Below, piece by piece: positions 36,240 to 50,100 of a stretch of DNA of 64,000 bases (its first letter is position 1; every line of letters begins with the position of its first letter). The DNA lies in contig NMRA01000540.1 of assembly GCA_002633005.1 (NCBI GenBank), positions 229,369 to 293,368 on the forward strand, given 5' to 3'. The position numbers were made by a program, and so were the translations under genes. Source of the stretch: Phoronis australis. Taxonomy: Eukaryota > Phoronida > Phoronidae. The notes beneath the pieces were generated by a model. That model ran no database searches, was not told the origin of the DNA, and was given only the letters and a program-made list of their open reading frames with translations.

Positions 36240-39200
36240 TTCCTTGATAACTTATGAGATAGAATTCACTTTCTCTTTTCCCTAATGATGTTTTCTCGCT
36301 GCAAGGTCATGGCTAATGTATTGCCTCCGAGCGACACAACCTAACTTGTTGCACGGGGACCAATATTGCATCCCATGCGCATCAGACTTTTGACTTGGTG
36401 GTACCACACCTGTCGCTCGAAATGTTTTCCAATTCCTGCCTAACCCATGCAGTCTTGCCTACACGATAAGAAAACTTCGTATCTTCCCAAGCCAGACTTT
36501 ATATTAATACTATTTGATGCAGCTCGTTACCGAGGACGGGATACTTGACTAGCAACTTGGAAACTAGGATGCTCACCCATTTGTAACATGAATAGTTGTA
36601 AAAGGGGACACGTTTTCAGGGAGCCTCAATGAGCTAGTCTTTTGTAGGGGTTAATTTCCTTAATCTAACCCCTTCGTGGCTAATTCAACCCATCCCAAAG
36701 TACATGAAGTACAAGAACAAGTGCAAGTTTCAGAAATACAGCTAAAGAAATGGAAACGTCTCTGTAGATTTATAAAGTTGGAAAAAGGAACTTTGACCAT
36801 GTGTACTTGAGTTGCACCGCGTGTCAACGTATGTTTCAAATAGTAGATTTTTAGTGAACTTACGTAAATGTAAGTCTGTGCATGTATCATGGTGCCTGAC
36901 TATTTGTGCTATTAGGTTATACCTTTTAATTGTTTGAACTCAAGTTACTTATATTTATAGTTCAAGTATGGTATCGCACCTGCTTGGATGCACTGAACAA
37001 TCTCAAGATTGGCCGTTGGAAGTGTTTCCTCTAGGTAACGCGTCACATTTATAATTAGAACAAGTTAAGTAAATTAATGATATCTGATAGTCATATCATT
37101 CATTTGTGCAGTTTAGAGTCGCTTGGTGCAAAGTTCTGGCGATATATTTTGTTATCTGAAACATATCAAGTTACTCCACGCAATTTACCACATTACTCTT
37201 GCTGCATACGGGTCATCAAGGTTACTCCAAAAGTTTTACTTTCCCAGAGGCGCTAAAACGCACGTATCAAGCACCATTTCCCAAAGCTGCAGTATCATAC
37301 TGCCTGGTGCAGTGGCAGAGGGTGGTCTACCCAGTGTCAAGCACATTGAACTCGCACCTCCTGGTTTGCAGGAGGCGAAATGAGATTGCAAGGGTGGAAT
37401 GATGGGTCATGAAAGAGACCGATCTAAGTGCACGTACCTGGCTGTTATGAGGAGCTTGCACATTTATTTTGCCGCTAGGATAGCTACTATAGGCTGGATC
37501 GTTCCTGTTGCTGTCCTCCGGTGTACCCATGTATTTGGCTGAAGGAAGAGCGGGTGTGCGTTCAGTAAGCTTGGACCTACGCTAGGACATAGCTAAAATC
37601 TAGCTAAAGTCATGTGTTCTAACTTAAAATACATAGCACCATTTCACGTAATCTCGCGAAGTCTTGCTTCTTAGCGAGGTCCTAGCGTTACTGAAAGGGA
37701 GGCGGGAGTCGAAACCGTTCGAAAGTTTATACCTTCCGTGGTCACGTTCATTAAAACACACATGCCAAATTTCAAAATGGCCCTGCAAGGGATCCAAAAG
37801 ATACAGCCGCGAAAGCAACACAAAATCATACTAAAAATTAATGCTCTACAGTAGTCGGAGCCGTCCAAAAATGATCACCAGATTGGATTGATTTGTCCGA
37901 TGGAGATGCTTACGCTAAAACGACTCGAAAACAGAACAAATGGCGAACTGGTAGAATCCAACCAAATAAAGGAGAGCTGCGTCGTCTCTATAACAGGTGC
38001 CTATTTGCCAAATTTTATGAATATCCACAAACAGCTGTAAAGAAATAGATGCGTAAAAAATAAAATTGCCACCAGGTTATAAAACACTGGTAGTCGGATG
38101 GGTCCAAAAATCGACTACACCGTCCCATTTCTTATTGAGACATGTCTGCACTGAAATTATACGAACGTCCATCAAGGGGGTTTGGAGATACAGCAGCGAA
38201 TGTCGGACACAGGACGCCGAATGGACGCCATACGGATGGATGGACAGACAGACGGAGGTAAGAACGAAGATGACAGAATATTGGATCCATATATATGTGT
38301 TTACATCGATCCAGTTGTTTCGGCGTTTGCCACCGGAAGTCTCTGCATGTATTTGTGTTTGATACTCTCACATTATGTAATTGTCACATAGGTAACGCTT
38401 TGTGTATCTCGCACACTTTTTGCATTTTACCACTCACTTCGAAAATGAAAGGTTTCGTGTCATTCGAAGATCCGGAATGTAGAGGTATCCTTTAGAAATA
38501 TGTGTTGTGTTTTTAGAGTCGATGGCGGCGATCGCTGAACTAAATACAATTTGTAGTTGAAGAGCGAATACTGACGAAAAAAATGAACTCGAGAAAGTTT
38601 GCAACAGGACGATAGACCTACATAAACGAACTTATATGTGAGTTCAAGAAAATGAACAGAATTACACACAGAATCGTTCAGTTTAGGACATAAAAATATA
38701 CAAAAGGTTCAACCAGCCTATAGCCGAAGCTGAGACGCATGCGCCTGAATGTGAAACACTTCTTTGAAAAAAGCGTTATTTGAATTCACACCCACGGGCC
38801 CAAATACGCGCATCAGTGCCGGATTAAGGTTATTCGAAGCCCCAAAAGTGGATAAAAGTTGCGGGACTCTAATCGCCATAATCTTCACCCCTGTGGCCAC
38901 AATCTTCCCACGCCGCCACAACATTCACGCAGCTAGTTGCCTCTGCCTATGGTCGCTCCGCAGTTTTTACCCGCTCCGTTGCTGTTTTCGAGCTACCGGG
39001 TCGCCACGATGTTCGTCCTTATAGCCCACCAACAAAAGCCGATTGTGGCCCTTGTAGCGAAGAATAAATCGGTTTTATTACAATTGTAACAAAACGTGAG
39101 GGCACTGTCATTAAACTGGGCCCCTTTTTGAGGCCTGATTTGGTGAATTTTGAAACATATAGTTCTGTTGCAACAAATTGATGACAAGTTTCGCGAGTCT

Positions 39201-40540
39201 TGAATGATCACAAAGGCAAACGAATTGAAGGGTGCTTGCTATAGCTTGCTTAGCTTTTGAAGTGACAGCAAAATAGCGTATTATAGAATTATATTGTGAT
39301 GCTTAGCTCAATTTTCTTGTCAACACAACGAAAAGTCTCTCTTCTAATACCATTCACGGTGTCCTTCTCCAGCGAGATCGCAACAAATTCGTGGTCAAAG
39401 CACAAAAATGTTCCAAAAAAGCCCACGCATCAGTCCTCCTTTGACGGTTCGAGGTAAAGGACGGTACGGCAATTGCCGATTTGTCACGGAGTGTCACGAC
39501 ATGGATAACTCCACCCAAAGCCAGATCGTTCATAACCTTCTGTGATGAACCGGTAATATTGCCGTACATCCGTAACTCATCGGATAATTCCGTACCTTCC
39601 TTGACCTCGAATCTTTGAAGGAGTTCCGATGCGTGGGCTTTTTGGGAACATTTTTGTGTTTTGACCGCAAATTTGTTGCGATCTCACCGGAACAGGACAC
39701 CCTGAATTGTGTTACAAGAAAGAACAATTACTAATGGTTTGTTGGAAACCTGTTTTTTTTTGTAAATTTATTGAGTTTTGTGTTTGATATGGAAGGCTGA
39801 AGTGAAGCACCAGTGGAATTCCTTGTCTCGAGTGTCATACCTTGTAGTATTATATATAGTGTATTGGGGACGATCAGAAGCTGAGGACGCTTGTGGCCTT
39901 GTCATGTTATTACACTTCACAAGTTTGTAACCTAAATTTGACTAGTGTACATCTACATTGTCTTACACATTAAACATACCGTGTACATGTACATGTAATG
40001 TGTATACCTTAAAAAACGATCAACTCGTTTTTTAAAGAAATGTTTGGCCCTATGTAAGGGTCGTTGTGGCAGGTGCTGGCGTAGTTGGTCGTCAAGTCCG
40101 TTTCACAATACACCTTAGCAGGTTAGGCCTATACAGGGAATGAACCCGGTGGGCACTTGCACTGACAAGGTGACCACATTCGCGAACAGTGTACAGCACC
40201 AGAAATTGCTGATAGATCGTACTTTCTCAGCCTTGCAGGACTAGCGCGGTGTTCAATAGACCTTTCAAGGATCTTTGGTTCTGATTTCAGCACTGACCGT
40301 CATCTTACCCGCACTAAGCATCACTGCCGTCTTCTATACCGGAAATATCCGCAGAAAGGCCCATCCCATGCCCATGGGTGTTCATTTGTTGTTACAACTT
40401 CGGGTTTCATTTGTTCAAACAGTGGGACGTTTATTCGAAAAATTGTAAAGAGAAGAAAATTGGTCCTCGGATACATTGCCTTTGACAAAAGCTCAAGGTT
40501 TGAAGCAGTACATGATGATCGGGTCAAATGTAGTTACGCT
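36240..40540. other. Intergenic, no gene seen
   Basis: No exon or recognisable element was found. A GGATGGATGGACAGACAGAC short repeat lies near 38234. Confidence 0.45.
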
Positions 40541-40554
40541 TGTAACTTTTGGAT

Positions 40555-40770
40555 GGACTTGAACACCTCAAGGGGCTTAGTGCCAAGCTGCCAAACAAGA
40601 TGTTGGCATTGTAGAGGCTTACAAGCTCATTGACACAGTAGCTGACGACGTGCAGGCATTAAGTGCAAACACCGAAGATCTATGTCTGGGTTGAATGGTT
40701 CCAAGACGCGCAAACCATAGCTGAGAATATGGGATCCGGCATCCAGATTCCCCGGCAGTCCAGACGCTAG
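40555..40770 (+). pseudogene. hAT/ZMYM1-like transposase fragment
   Basis: One frame reads CQAAKQDVGIVEAYKLIDTV, then ADDVQALSANTEDL. After a frameshift another reads EWFQDAQ-like residues and MGSGIQIPRQSRR. This order (EAYKLI, DDVQ.LR, WF..A...A, I..PR...RQ) is seen in the central region of hAT-derived zinc-finger MYM-type 1-like proteins. It is short and broken. No terminal repeats were identified. Confidence 0.5.
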
Positions 40771-42176
40771 GGCCCAGTTACGTAAAAGTTATAAGCTGCA
40801 TAGCAACAATGACGTCGCATTATCACTCGCCAGGTTGTTATTGTTAAACAATGCATCTGGCGTCATGCAACAATCAAACTTATCCAGCTGACAATTTTGA
40901 AGTTTTATACAACCAGCCCACAAGCATAGAGCTAATGTTCGTGAACAAACACTCAGGTTACAAATTATAATTCTACACGTTTTTACATCATGTCAGTATT
41001 CTGACTTACTTCATTTTTTGTTGCTTGTGTACAATGAAAATGAAATAGAAATTATCTTCGGACATGCCAAGTTTACCCAGTAAAGCACAGTGTCTACGAG
41101 CGTACAGAACCTAATTCTAGTTTTTATTCCCACTTTTCTCTTTAATTACCTGCTTTATAACCAAAATGTATGTCCCGTAGTACGTAGTTTACTTTGTTGT
41201 CAATACTAAGTCTTGATTCTTCCAGTGAGTGCTACAGCAGAATAGTGGAAATATCTTTCCTAGACAATCTCTCACAGCAGTTGATCGACGGGTTTTCGAA
41301 AGACAGCAGACAAGTGGAAGGTGTCATTTCTTAATCCATTAGCAGGATGAGGTTAACTGGAGGATCGGGTGCATTTCTGAGACATAGACTTGCCATTACC
41401 AGATTCCCTGACGGTGACTGACTCCCTTCTGACAATCGACATTTTGAGTAGCACGTTGTGTATTCTGTTAAATTGTCGATTACTCTGTGTAATAGTAGAT
41501 TAAAACGTAAAAAATTAATATCTTTTGCTCTCATTTCCTTCTAGAATGCTGAATGTCGAGAGTAATTGCCAAGTAACTTGCGTTGCATACTCAAGCACGC
41601 AGACGGCGACAACTTCCCAAACGCCATGGAGCTGACGTTGATAAGATGTGTATCCCCTATTGAATCCTGTGAGGCAGAGAGATAACTGTTGTGTGCTCAA
41701 GCGTGTGAAGACACATTTGGGGGTTACTACTTTATGTCTAAGGAAAGGGTTGCAGGGTTATCACTGATGGACATGATGTTCGAATCAACGGAAACACAAG
41801 GCACGTCACTGGTCGCGCTTTCTCCAGACTTCTGCAAAAGTATCTTGTTTGGCTGAGTGCGCTTTTGGTCAATGAGTAGCACCAAGATGCATAAAATAGA
41901 TGTGTGAGCAACCACTGGGGATCAAGTAGTGTCTAGGAAGCAATTTTTATTTCAGATATTTTGCATAGTGTACTTTTAATCTCACACCGGACGAGGCCAA
42001 GTTATTTGTGTAGCTACTGACTCTCAGTGTACTTCTGGTCTCTCGGCGAGCTGATGTAGTATATCTTGTCACCACGGTGTATCTTTTGTTTCCGTGAAAA
42101 CGTTTTCAGATGATACGTTTTTCAATTGTTGCAACATAGGCTAGTCCAACAATCAACGTGTATCGACTTAATAAAA

Positions 42177-42321
42177 ATAGGTGAATAAAACAACAAGAAT
42201 GGATCAACTGAAATTTTCGGATTTAATAACGTTCTTTGTCAACGGAAACAGAAATAAAGTAAAGGACGTTATTACATCCGAAAATTTCAGTTGATCCATT
42301 CTTGTTGTTTTATTTACCTAT
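42177..42321. repeat. Near-perfect 61-bp foldback hairpin
   Basis: Arms 42177-42237 and 42261-42321 are reverse complements with three mismatches over 61 bp, around a 23-nt loop. Termini read ATAGGTGAATAAAACAAC on the left and end in ACCTAT on the right. No coding sequence is present. Confidence 0.9.
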
Positions 42322-42329
42322 CTATATCC

Positions 42330-45300
42330 TACATTTCGTGAAACAATAGTGTCCTTGGGAGGATCTAGATCGCCTTATTTAGTTTCAGATTTATTTTCTA
42401 CGTGACTTAATAAAGTGATTCTTTGATTCTTAAGTGTTTATTGTCGCTTTTAATAATAGACTATGCGCTGAGATCACCGTCGTTTGTCAGTTTTTCTCGT
42501 AACGAAAGAGAATATATGTTCATTTCCGGTCATAACAGTGCCGGTATTCGTTCTTAAACAAGTAAAAGCTGCTGTCACGTGATCGCCTAATAATCAAGTG
42601 TTGGGTTGTTACGTACCCGTCGGTGCTCCTTATTCTCTTGAACATTTGCTAGTTGTCTAAACTACTGTTCATGTTCGGCGCAGCACTGAAATAAGTGAGG
42701 GGCCGTACATATACATGTAACCTCTTAGCCCCCTATGGTGTGGCACCCATGTTTATACTACACTTTTTCGTATACGACTTTTCGTATGCAAAATAGTGTG
42801 CTTATACAGATGCTCCAATTGGTGGCGTGACTCATACGCAAATGTGTTGAATGATGTTTAGGTAAATTACCGAACTTATGAGCCGAGATTACGCAACGAA
42901 ATCGAGAAGGGTTTCGAATCATCTTGAAAATTCTGATACGCATTGACTGCCACAAACTCGAATGGGTGCATGGAATTTGCACTATTCGGCTACAAAAACA
43001 AAAAAATTCTTCTCCCCTGAAAGACCCTCGCCACTCTGCGGTACGTGCCTCTGATTAGCGCGAATACTGAAACTCCTCTTACTGGAAACATAGATTCACC
43101 ACTGATCACAGATTGTGTATGATACGCAATAAACCAGCAATTTATATCGAAGACATGCATTCTGGAAATTTTCCTTATTTTCCACCAATTATAAAGGCAT
43201 TTATCAGTCGAAACTTAAATAAATATGCATGACAGCAGCAGTCGCGACTTCATTTTGGGTGTCTTACTGCAGCCACTGAGGCTAATCATAAAAGCCCACA
43301 GCCTAAAGATCATCTAAAAAGTAAGGATGTCTTCTGTTTTCTCTTCTGATATTTAAAAATTGAGAAAATTAACGTATTTCATACACATTCGGAAAGTCTG
43401 CCGATTACGATACAACGTAAGAGTTTTTATCCTACGGTGAGAGGACACAGAACAAGAAAGTCCGAATTAAATGGATGGTTTTAATAGTGATTCACTGTTC
43501 CAAAAATGTGATTTTACTGATCAATGGTACAGCAGAGTTCACTCCTAATAACGACCTAACTTGGAAACCACGAAATTTACTTCTAGATGTCCACGGCTAT
43601 GCTCACAAACTTATCTCGAAGTTTCATTAAAGGAAATGAAGTGTCAATTGATATTGACTTGACCGGTTGGCACACCCCGCCAAAAATGATAAGTTTTTGA
43701 AAATCATTGTATTTGTTGATGGATTGGATGACGTGTTCAGAGATGGGAATAATTTTATCATGGTGTGCATGTATTGGAGACGACATCGTCATCGTGTTGT
43801 GTTTTTGAATGTCGTTGCAGTAATTGCAACTTCATGAAAAAAATGAACGAAATTTTGAAATGGCGTTACCGCATTGTGACTCCAAAATATGTCCAAATCA
43901 TAAAATAAGCCATGCTTTTGAACATATCTTAAATTGTCAGGAATTTCTTATAGAACACTACATGCATGAATTATGCCCATGTTCTCAATTTCCTGGAAAT
44001 TAGGTGCGCATGACTGTTATAGCTGGTTAACTTCCTTTCTTTGATTAGTTTAGTTATTGACGACAATTTAAAAAAATCACACTCGAAAACTAAGTACACG
44101 ATCTTTCTTGTACATTAGGACTCGCTAACCGTAAAGTTCAGATTACAGAACACACACGCGCGCGCACACATTCACAAACACGTTACATGTATCTGATGTC
44201 ACGATACCATTACGGGAGTCTGTTAATAACAAGTTTTCTCCAAAATTGCCGTCATTTCTCCAGGTTTTTTTCACCTCGAAAAAGTACAATTCGTTGTACT
44301 ACATTTGCAGCAAGTGTACGTGCATTAAGAGACGGGGACGCCCATATCCATTTAACTGACTATAACTGCGGATGCAACCTACTGGGGACATACACACAAA
44401 CACGAACGAGTGTATGTCGCCATTTGGCTCGGTCAAACGGGTCGTGTGCATATAAATGAGTCGTTACCACTCGACCGGGGGCTATATTCGTGGGCGTGTA
44501 TATAGGGATGCTAAGTCCAGTGCTTAAGTGAGGCGTAGGCGCATGTAGGCGCAGCCAACCACCATTTGGCATTTGAACGTAGTGCATACGCACCGTAAAT
44601 AACGTTCAGTGGTCAAGGTGATGCGGTGGGCTCTGGGCACCTACTTACCTCTAATTTTACCACAACAGCACTGCTTATGTCCCCACTTGGCACTGTCGAC
44701 AAACTAGAACACCACACTGATACAAACAAGCACACACAAGCGAACATACCCACTGAAAGAATACATCTAGTTTAAATTTTTAGATGGTTTTCACAGACAG
44801 TTTTATTCAGGCTTTTTGAATAGCACACTGCACCTTGCTATAAAATGAATCACTCAATGTCCAGCAAAGTATAATCTGACGTGGATACTCCCGTAGAAGA
44901 TGGGTTTTCATGGCCAAAATACGGGTACATAAACATACTGCTTCGGTTTAATGCCCAAATCATATGTAAAAGTAATCAGTAACACGAAAATATGACCCAT
45001 GTTAATGCCCGATTTTCTAATAAAATGTTCTTTTCACAAAAAATGCAAAAACATCTTCCCATATCGTATACCAAAATTGCTAAAAGCGACACGGCATATT
45101 GGCGACACATCGGCACGAAACCCTACAGCGAGAGAACTCAGCGCAGGGCTTGAGGCACACTTTTGTTGTCGACTTAGCGCATCATCACGTGGGTGGCAGC
45201 GAACCCTGGCGCTGGTTGAACAAATCCGGGATTCTTTGTCTTGTCGATCTCACGTGACAGTTGACACAGGGCGAATGGGCAACAGAACAAAGCGGTGCAA

Positions 45301-46080
45301 CAATCGTTTATGATAGATCCCTAAAAGTACACAGACATGTTGTTTATCGAAAGACACGAGTTTGACATAGTAATCAACCACCTTCGAGATGTCCACTTAC
45401 AATCAAATGACTTTTTATCATTTTCTTGCCAGCATAAAACATTTTCTCACTAAATGAAAAATCCGAGCGATGCCGTAAGGTTATGTGAAACCTAATCAAC
45501 AAGTTTGCATATTTAGACAAATAAGTACAAAACTATAAAATTTAACTCATCAAAAGTCATTAATGTCTGAAAGTAGAAAGCCCGGAAAACCTTGATTTTT
45601 TGCTTCTTGCCAATCTCCCATTGATTTGACCACTTGACCACCTGGATGTCTTTTTACTTAAACTTCGAGTAAAAGGTAAAGTACAATGATAACAACCCAA
45701 CCGTATCAATGTTAGAATGTTGTATTTTGAAAAAAGCACTTGTAGATAATCGATATCAAACTAATATTTGATGGCCGAATGTGTAAATCGCGAATGTAAC
45801 GACACAACAGAGCAACCTGCAGATTTTTAATTATAGTACTAGAAATAGTAATGCCCCCGATGTAGGATGCTCCACATTTGAAGCACGAAATTGACTTTCT
45901 TGCCTATGTAATTTAAAAAAGTTAGACCATTTAAAACAATGAGCTGTTGATGGCTAAATGTTATAAAAACAAATTCCTTTGAAATTTTATTCCACTACGA
46001 GCTGATATCTATTGTTTTGAATTGACTGTGAGGTAATAATATCAATCCACCAGCCTTCATTGTCGTCGGTATGAGACACA
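42330..46080. other. Intergenic, no gene seen
   Basis: Only short CA/CG-rich simple sequence (near 44150) was noted. The missing last exon of the PLAC8 gene could lie here or further left but was not recognised. Confidence 0.4.
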
Positions 46081-46091
46081 AGAAGTTAATT

Positions 46092-46695
46092 AGGGATTGT
46101 TCTAAAACCCCCTCGATCCTTACACCCCACGACCCCCTCGTCCCACGACCCCCTCGACCCTGGATCACCTCGACCAAGGCTACACAAGCTTGACTCGCTC
46201 TCAACATACTGTAGAACAAGCGCTGACTTGCAGGACCAACAAGTCAGTGTAATCGCTCTTCTCGTCTGCTCTCCAGTGATTGGAAGATTCAAACTTTTTG
46301 GGAGAGTATGATGAACAGACGAAAATGTAATTTCTTCAGCAAATACATATACAGTTTGAAAAAACAAAGTGTTAACTAAAAAGTATTATATGGAGTATAT
46401 TGTAAACGAGTACACGACAGAAGGCAAATAACAAATATCTAAAATAATGTCCACATTCAAGTTCAGTAGAACAGGGCCATTAGTAATCGCTCGTGGTACT
46501 ACTTCTGTGACAACGACAGTACGCTCACAATCCGCTATTTCTGATCATGTTTTCACGCCAGTTTCTGTTTTTAATCACATGACTTGAGACAGAGCAGATT
46601 CGCGTGTAGGTATGTCTTATGGGAAAGTCATTCAGCTGGTCGTGGTTCGCGGGGGTCGTTGGGTGTGGGGTGGATGGGGTTTTAGAACAATCCCT
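46092..46695. mobile_element. MITE with AGGGATTGTTCTAAAACCCC termini
   Basis: The left end AGGGATTGTTCTAAAACCCC is repeated in reverse complement at the right end (GGGGTTTTAGAACAATCCCT). TAATT flanks both sides (46087-46091 and 46696-46700), consistent with a 5-bp target duplication. Just inside the left end are repeats of CCCACGACCCCCTCG. It has no coding capacity. Confidence 0.75.
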
Positions 46696-46904
46696 TAATT
46701 AGTTGTCAAACTGCTACTCTGAAACTAAATAAAGTTGTGTAAAATCGTGGGTTTGAGGGACCAAAATGTCGAAAAATTACGAACGATTATGACAGCTGTT
46801 GACCTACTATGCCGTGCACTACCGAACTCGGTCTCCAAACGTCCCAAATTGTTGAAAAGTACAGTGTACCTTGGTGTGATAGTCAAACGATGTAATATGC
46901 AAGT

Positions 46905-47105
46905 CGCACGGCATTGTTTAACTTGCGAGAACCATGCGACGGGCGTAAAGTGGTCTCATGGTTATCGCTTATCGGTGATATCATTATTTTCTGGTGTGTC
47001 TTTGTTGGAGAAAAGACTATATGTCGTATGGATATCGTATCTTCGGCGTACATTAAACGGTTGCCGATAAATGCTTGCCATTTTTTACTATCACAACGGG
47101 AACAA
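46905..47105 (+). repeat. Interspersed repeat, copy 2
   Basis: It matches the copy at 20320-20530 in the same order and orientation (GTTTAACTTGCGAGAACCAT, CATGGTTATCGC, GGATATCGTA, CCGATAAAT). It lies immediately downstream of exon 3 of the PLAC8 gene. Confidence 0.5.
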
Positions 47106-47194
47106 TGGAGACGCTAATCTAAAAATATCTATGGGACAACCTTGCGACCTGATTTTCCTCCCTTGAAGGAGAATCGGTGACGGTTGTAACTTAC

Positions 47195-50100
47195 CCTGAT
47201 ACCGTGCTTCCCTCTGAAGTGCGCGCGCATGGTTGCGAGCGATTCGATAACACAGCACGGCAGACAACAGCTCTCGTCCATCTTAGACGCCAAGTACATC
47301 TCGAAACAAAACGGAAAACAGCAAACACAGAGACCTGGAAAATGGCACCGTGGACATGCTCAACACAAAAGAAAATTGTCGCCAGTTTACTGATATGCAA
47401 TGCTCAATGTCTAATATCTATGCTCGAAACTTGACTCAAACATAAACCTATGTTGTATGGCAGGCTTCGACTTCGTAGTACACTTTCAAGCTTGTAACGA
47501 GGGGGGGGGGGTAAAATAGTTACATTTCATGCATTTCACTTCTCTTACATTCACATAACATTCCTTTGTTCTTATTTTTCATTTCTAGAGGTCTGCCACT
47601 AAAATACCCCATTTTCGGTTTAATATTTACTTAATTGCATCAACAGTTACGTCATGGCCACTTTGAATGTAATGAAATGGAACACGATCGTTTGGCTGCA
47701 CATTATAAACTTTCTAGCAATCCCATTTACAAATTCTATAAATTGGCAATTCATGGGCCTTTTGAGCCTTTAGGGATGCTGTGGCTTCTATACACTAAAT
47801 CTTAAAATGTGTTCTTTTTATTGCAAAATTCGTGACATTTAAATCTCTTATCTGGGAAGCATTTTCCACTATACAATTCGCTTTATTAACTTGTTTTTAG
47901 TAGGAATGAAACGGAATGATTGTATGTACTTTATCGTATTGTTTCCTGTCTTATCTCTTGTTTATAAGGAAGATTATTAAGTCTCAAGTTTTACATTCAG
48001 CAAATTACAAGCTTTTTGCATTTTTATTGATATTTATTCTCAATTCAGTATCATTTTGTTTGTACAGAAGCGCAAATTCAAAAATACGTTTTAAGTTAGT
48101 TTTAAAAGTTTCCATTTTTATGTTTATTTTGAACAACTCCATAACAAATTTTGAAAGAACATTTTTAAGAACAAATATCGATGGTTTTCAATGAAACTTG
48201 TTTTATGAAGTTATCAACTAAAAGGAGGAGGAAGTAATAGTTACACATAAAGTCACGCGATTGAGGGAAAATTTCGTTTTTACGTCACGGACATGTGATT
48301 AAATAGACTTGAGTACTTTGTACAGCCTATTTACAAGGGAATCAACAATAACCTCTTTGTCAACGTGGAGTATTTCTAAACTTACAACTACTGACGTCAT
48401 CACAGCAAGCACATAGTCCGCTCGACCAATCGCGTTGACCTTTTCCAAAGGCAGCTGGCACAGTTGGCTGTTGAACAAAAACCGCGTTGGTTGGAACAGT
48501 TGGCTGCTGGACAATAACCGGGTTGGCGATCTGAGGCTAAAAACACAGTAAATAAATATTTTTATGACGTACACTTTATACCAGCTGTCATAAGTAGGGT
48601 ACATTTAGGTGCAATATTGTTGTCGTTAGAAGCGCCATTGAAATTTCAAAGCTACAGCGCAAAACATGAAAATCATAAGAGTACGTGCGTCCCCGCCCTC
48701 ATCTTACTGCAAAATTACATTTTGATAGACAATACAATGAGTCCAAGATTCCTACAAGACTGGAAATGTGCAACATTTATAGTGGATTTCAACACGGAAC
48801 ACAGGAACCAAACTGTAAATCCGACCACTTACTGCTTGCAAATTGGTCGTGATTGTTTCCTTAGTGAAAGTAGATGACAGAGTAACTTACAACTTTAGAA
48901 AAATGGCAACTCTTGAAGTGATTGGTCGCATGGTTTAGAATGATAAAAACTCACTGTTTCATTTTCATCTTTCATAAGTCAATATTTTCCCCAAGTGCAA
49001 ACTTGTTGTTGTGGGTCTACGCAACTCAGTCTTGGTAACAGGTTCAGTGAGCTTATTGTTTATAATGTAAATGTTTATTACGAAAAATGCAATGTGCATA
49101 TCTACGATAGCTATGGTGAAAGAGGCCTAACTGAATGTGGGTGTGTCGGAAGTATCCATGATGTGAACAAGTCAAGCTGAAATGAAAGCCAACAAAATGA
49201 CGCAGACATGTAACTGACGTGCGTTACGTGGGCGTAAGAGCCTCGAAAAAAACGCAAATCACGCGAGATTTTGTGAGTTGTCTTTATTAAAGCCACACAC
49301 TACACTAGTACCATGGCAGAGACTACACGACTCCGATTCTGGCACATTAGGCATCAAGATGATGCCGAATAACTAAGTAACGAAAATTGGTCTTCTCATA
49401 GTCATCCCTTTTCAGAACTATCATCTTTTACTTTTAATTCAAGATGATTCTTGATGGGTAACAGCAGCATACATGTATTTGTAATCTGAATAATGGCGTA
49501 TACTGAGCTGCTGTTAGTTCGTAGTAAATGCACAGCACGAATGCAATTTATCAGGCTAGACAACTCACAAGAATTTCCAGGAAATTCATGAGCTTAGTTT
49601 TATCCCACACAAGTGAAAATACGGGAATACGTCACGTTATTAAAAGTGTTTGAACTGGTGAAAAGTTCTAGAACATTGCATTTGTCTATAAATACCCAAG
49701 CAAAAAGCGGACATTAAGTCGTTAGCTGTGTCTCCTACCATACAAGAGGTGGGATTAAAGGAGTGTTAAGAATCCCAGCATGAAGATTCATCAATGAAAA
49801 AGCTGTGGGAGGAAGCTGAAGCCCAAGTTCAACGACAGACCAAAGGCAAGGCGTCATACATGATGGAGGTTCAACGAGGAATACTCTATCGGATATTCAA
49901 GAAGAAAAACGGTGACGAGATGAAACAAGTTGTCGTGCCGAGCAGTTTCCAGAAGTCCGTAATAAGGCTCGCTCATGAGTCTATGCTTGGTGGACACCTC
50001 GGTGTTAGGAAGACAACTGACAGTATCACCAGCAACTTCTATTGGCCAGGAGTGGCATTAGAAGTGACCCGATTCTGCAGATCATGCGACATCTGCCAGA

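Noticed and set aside
45086-45313. Cys/Arg-containing open frame considered as the missing PLAC8 exon
   Set aside because: Wrong strand, and the C..C..CQ spacing is absent.
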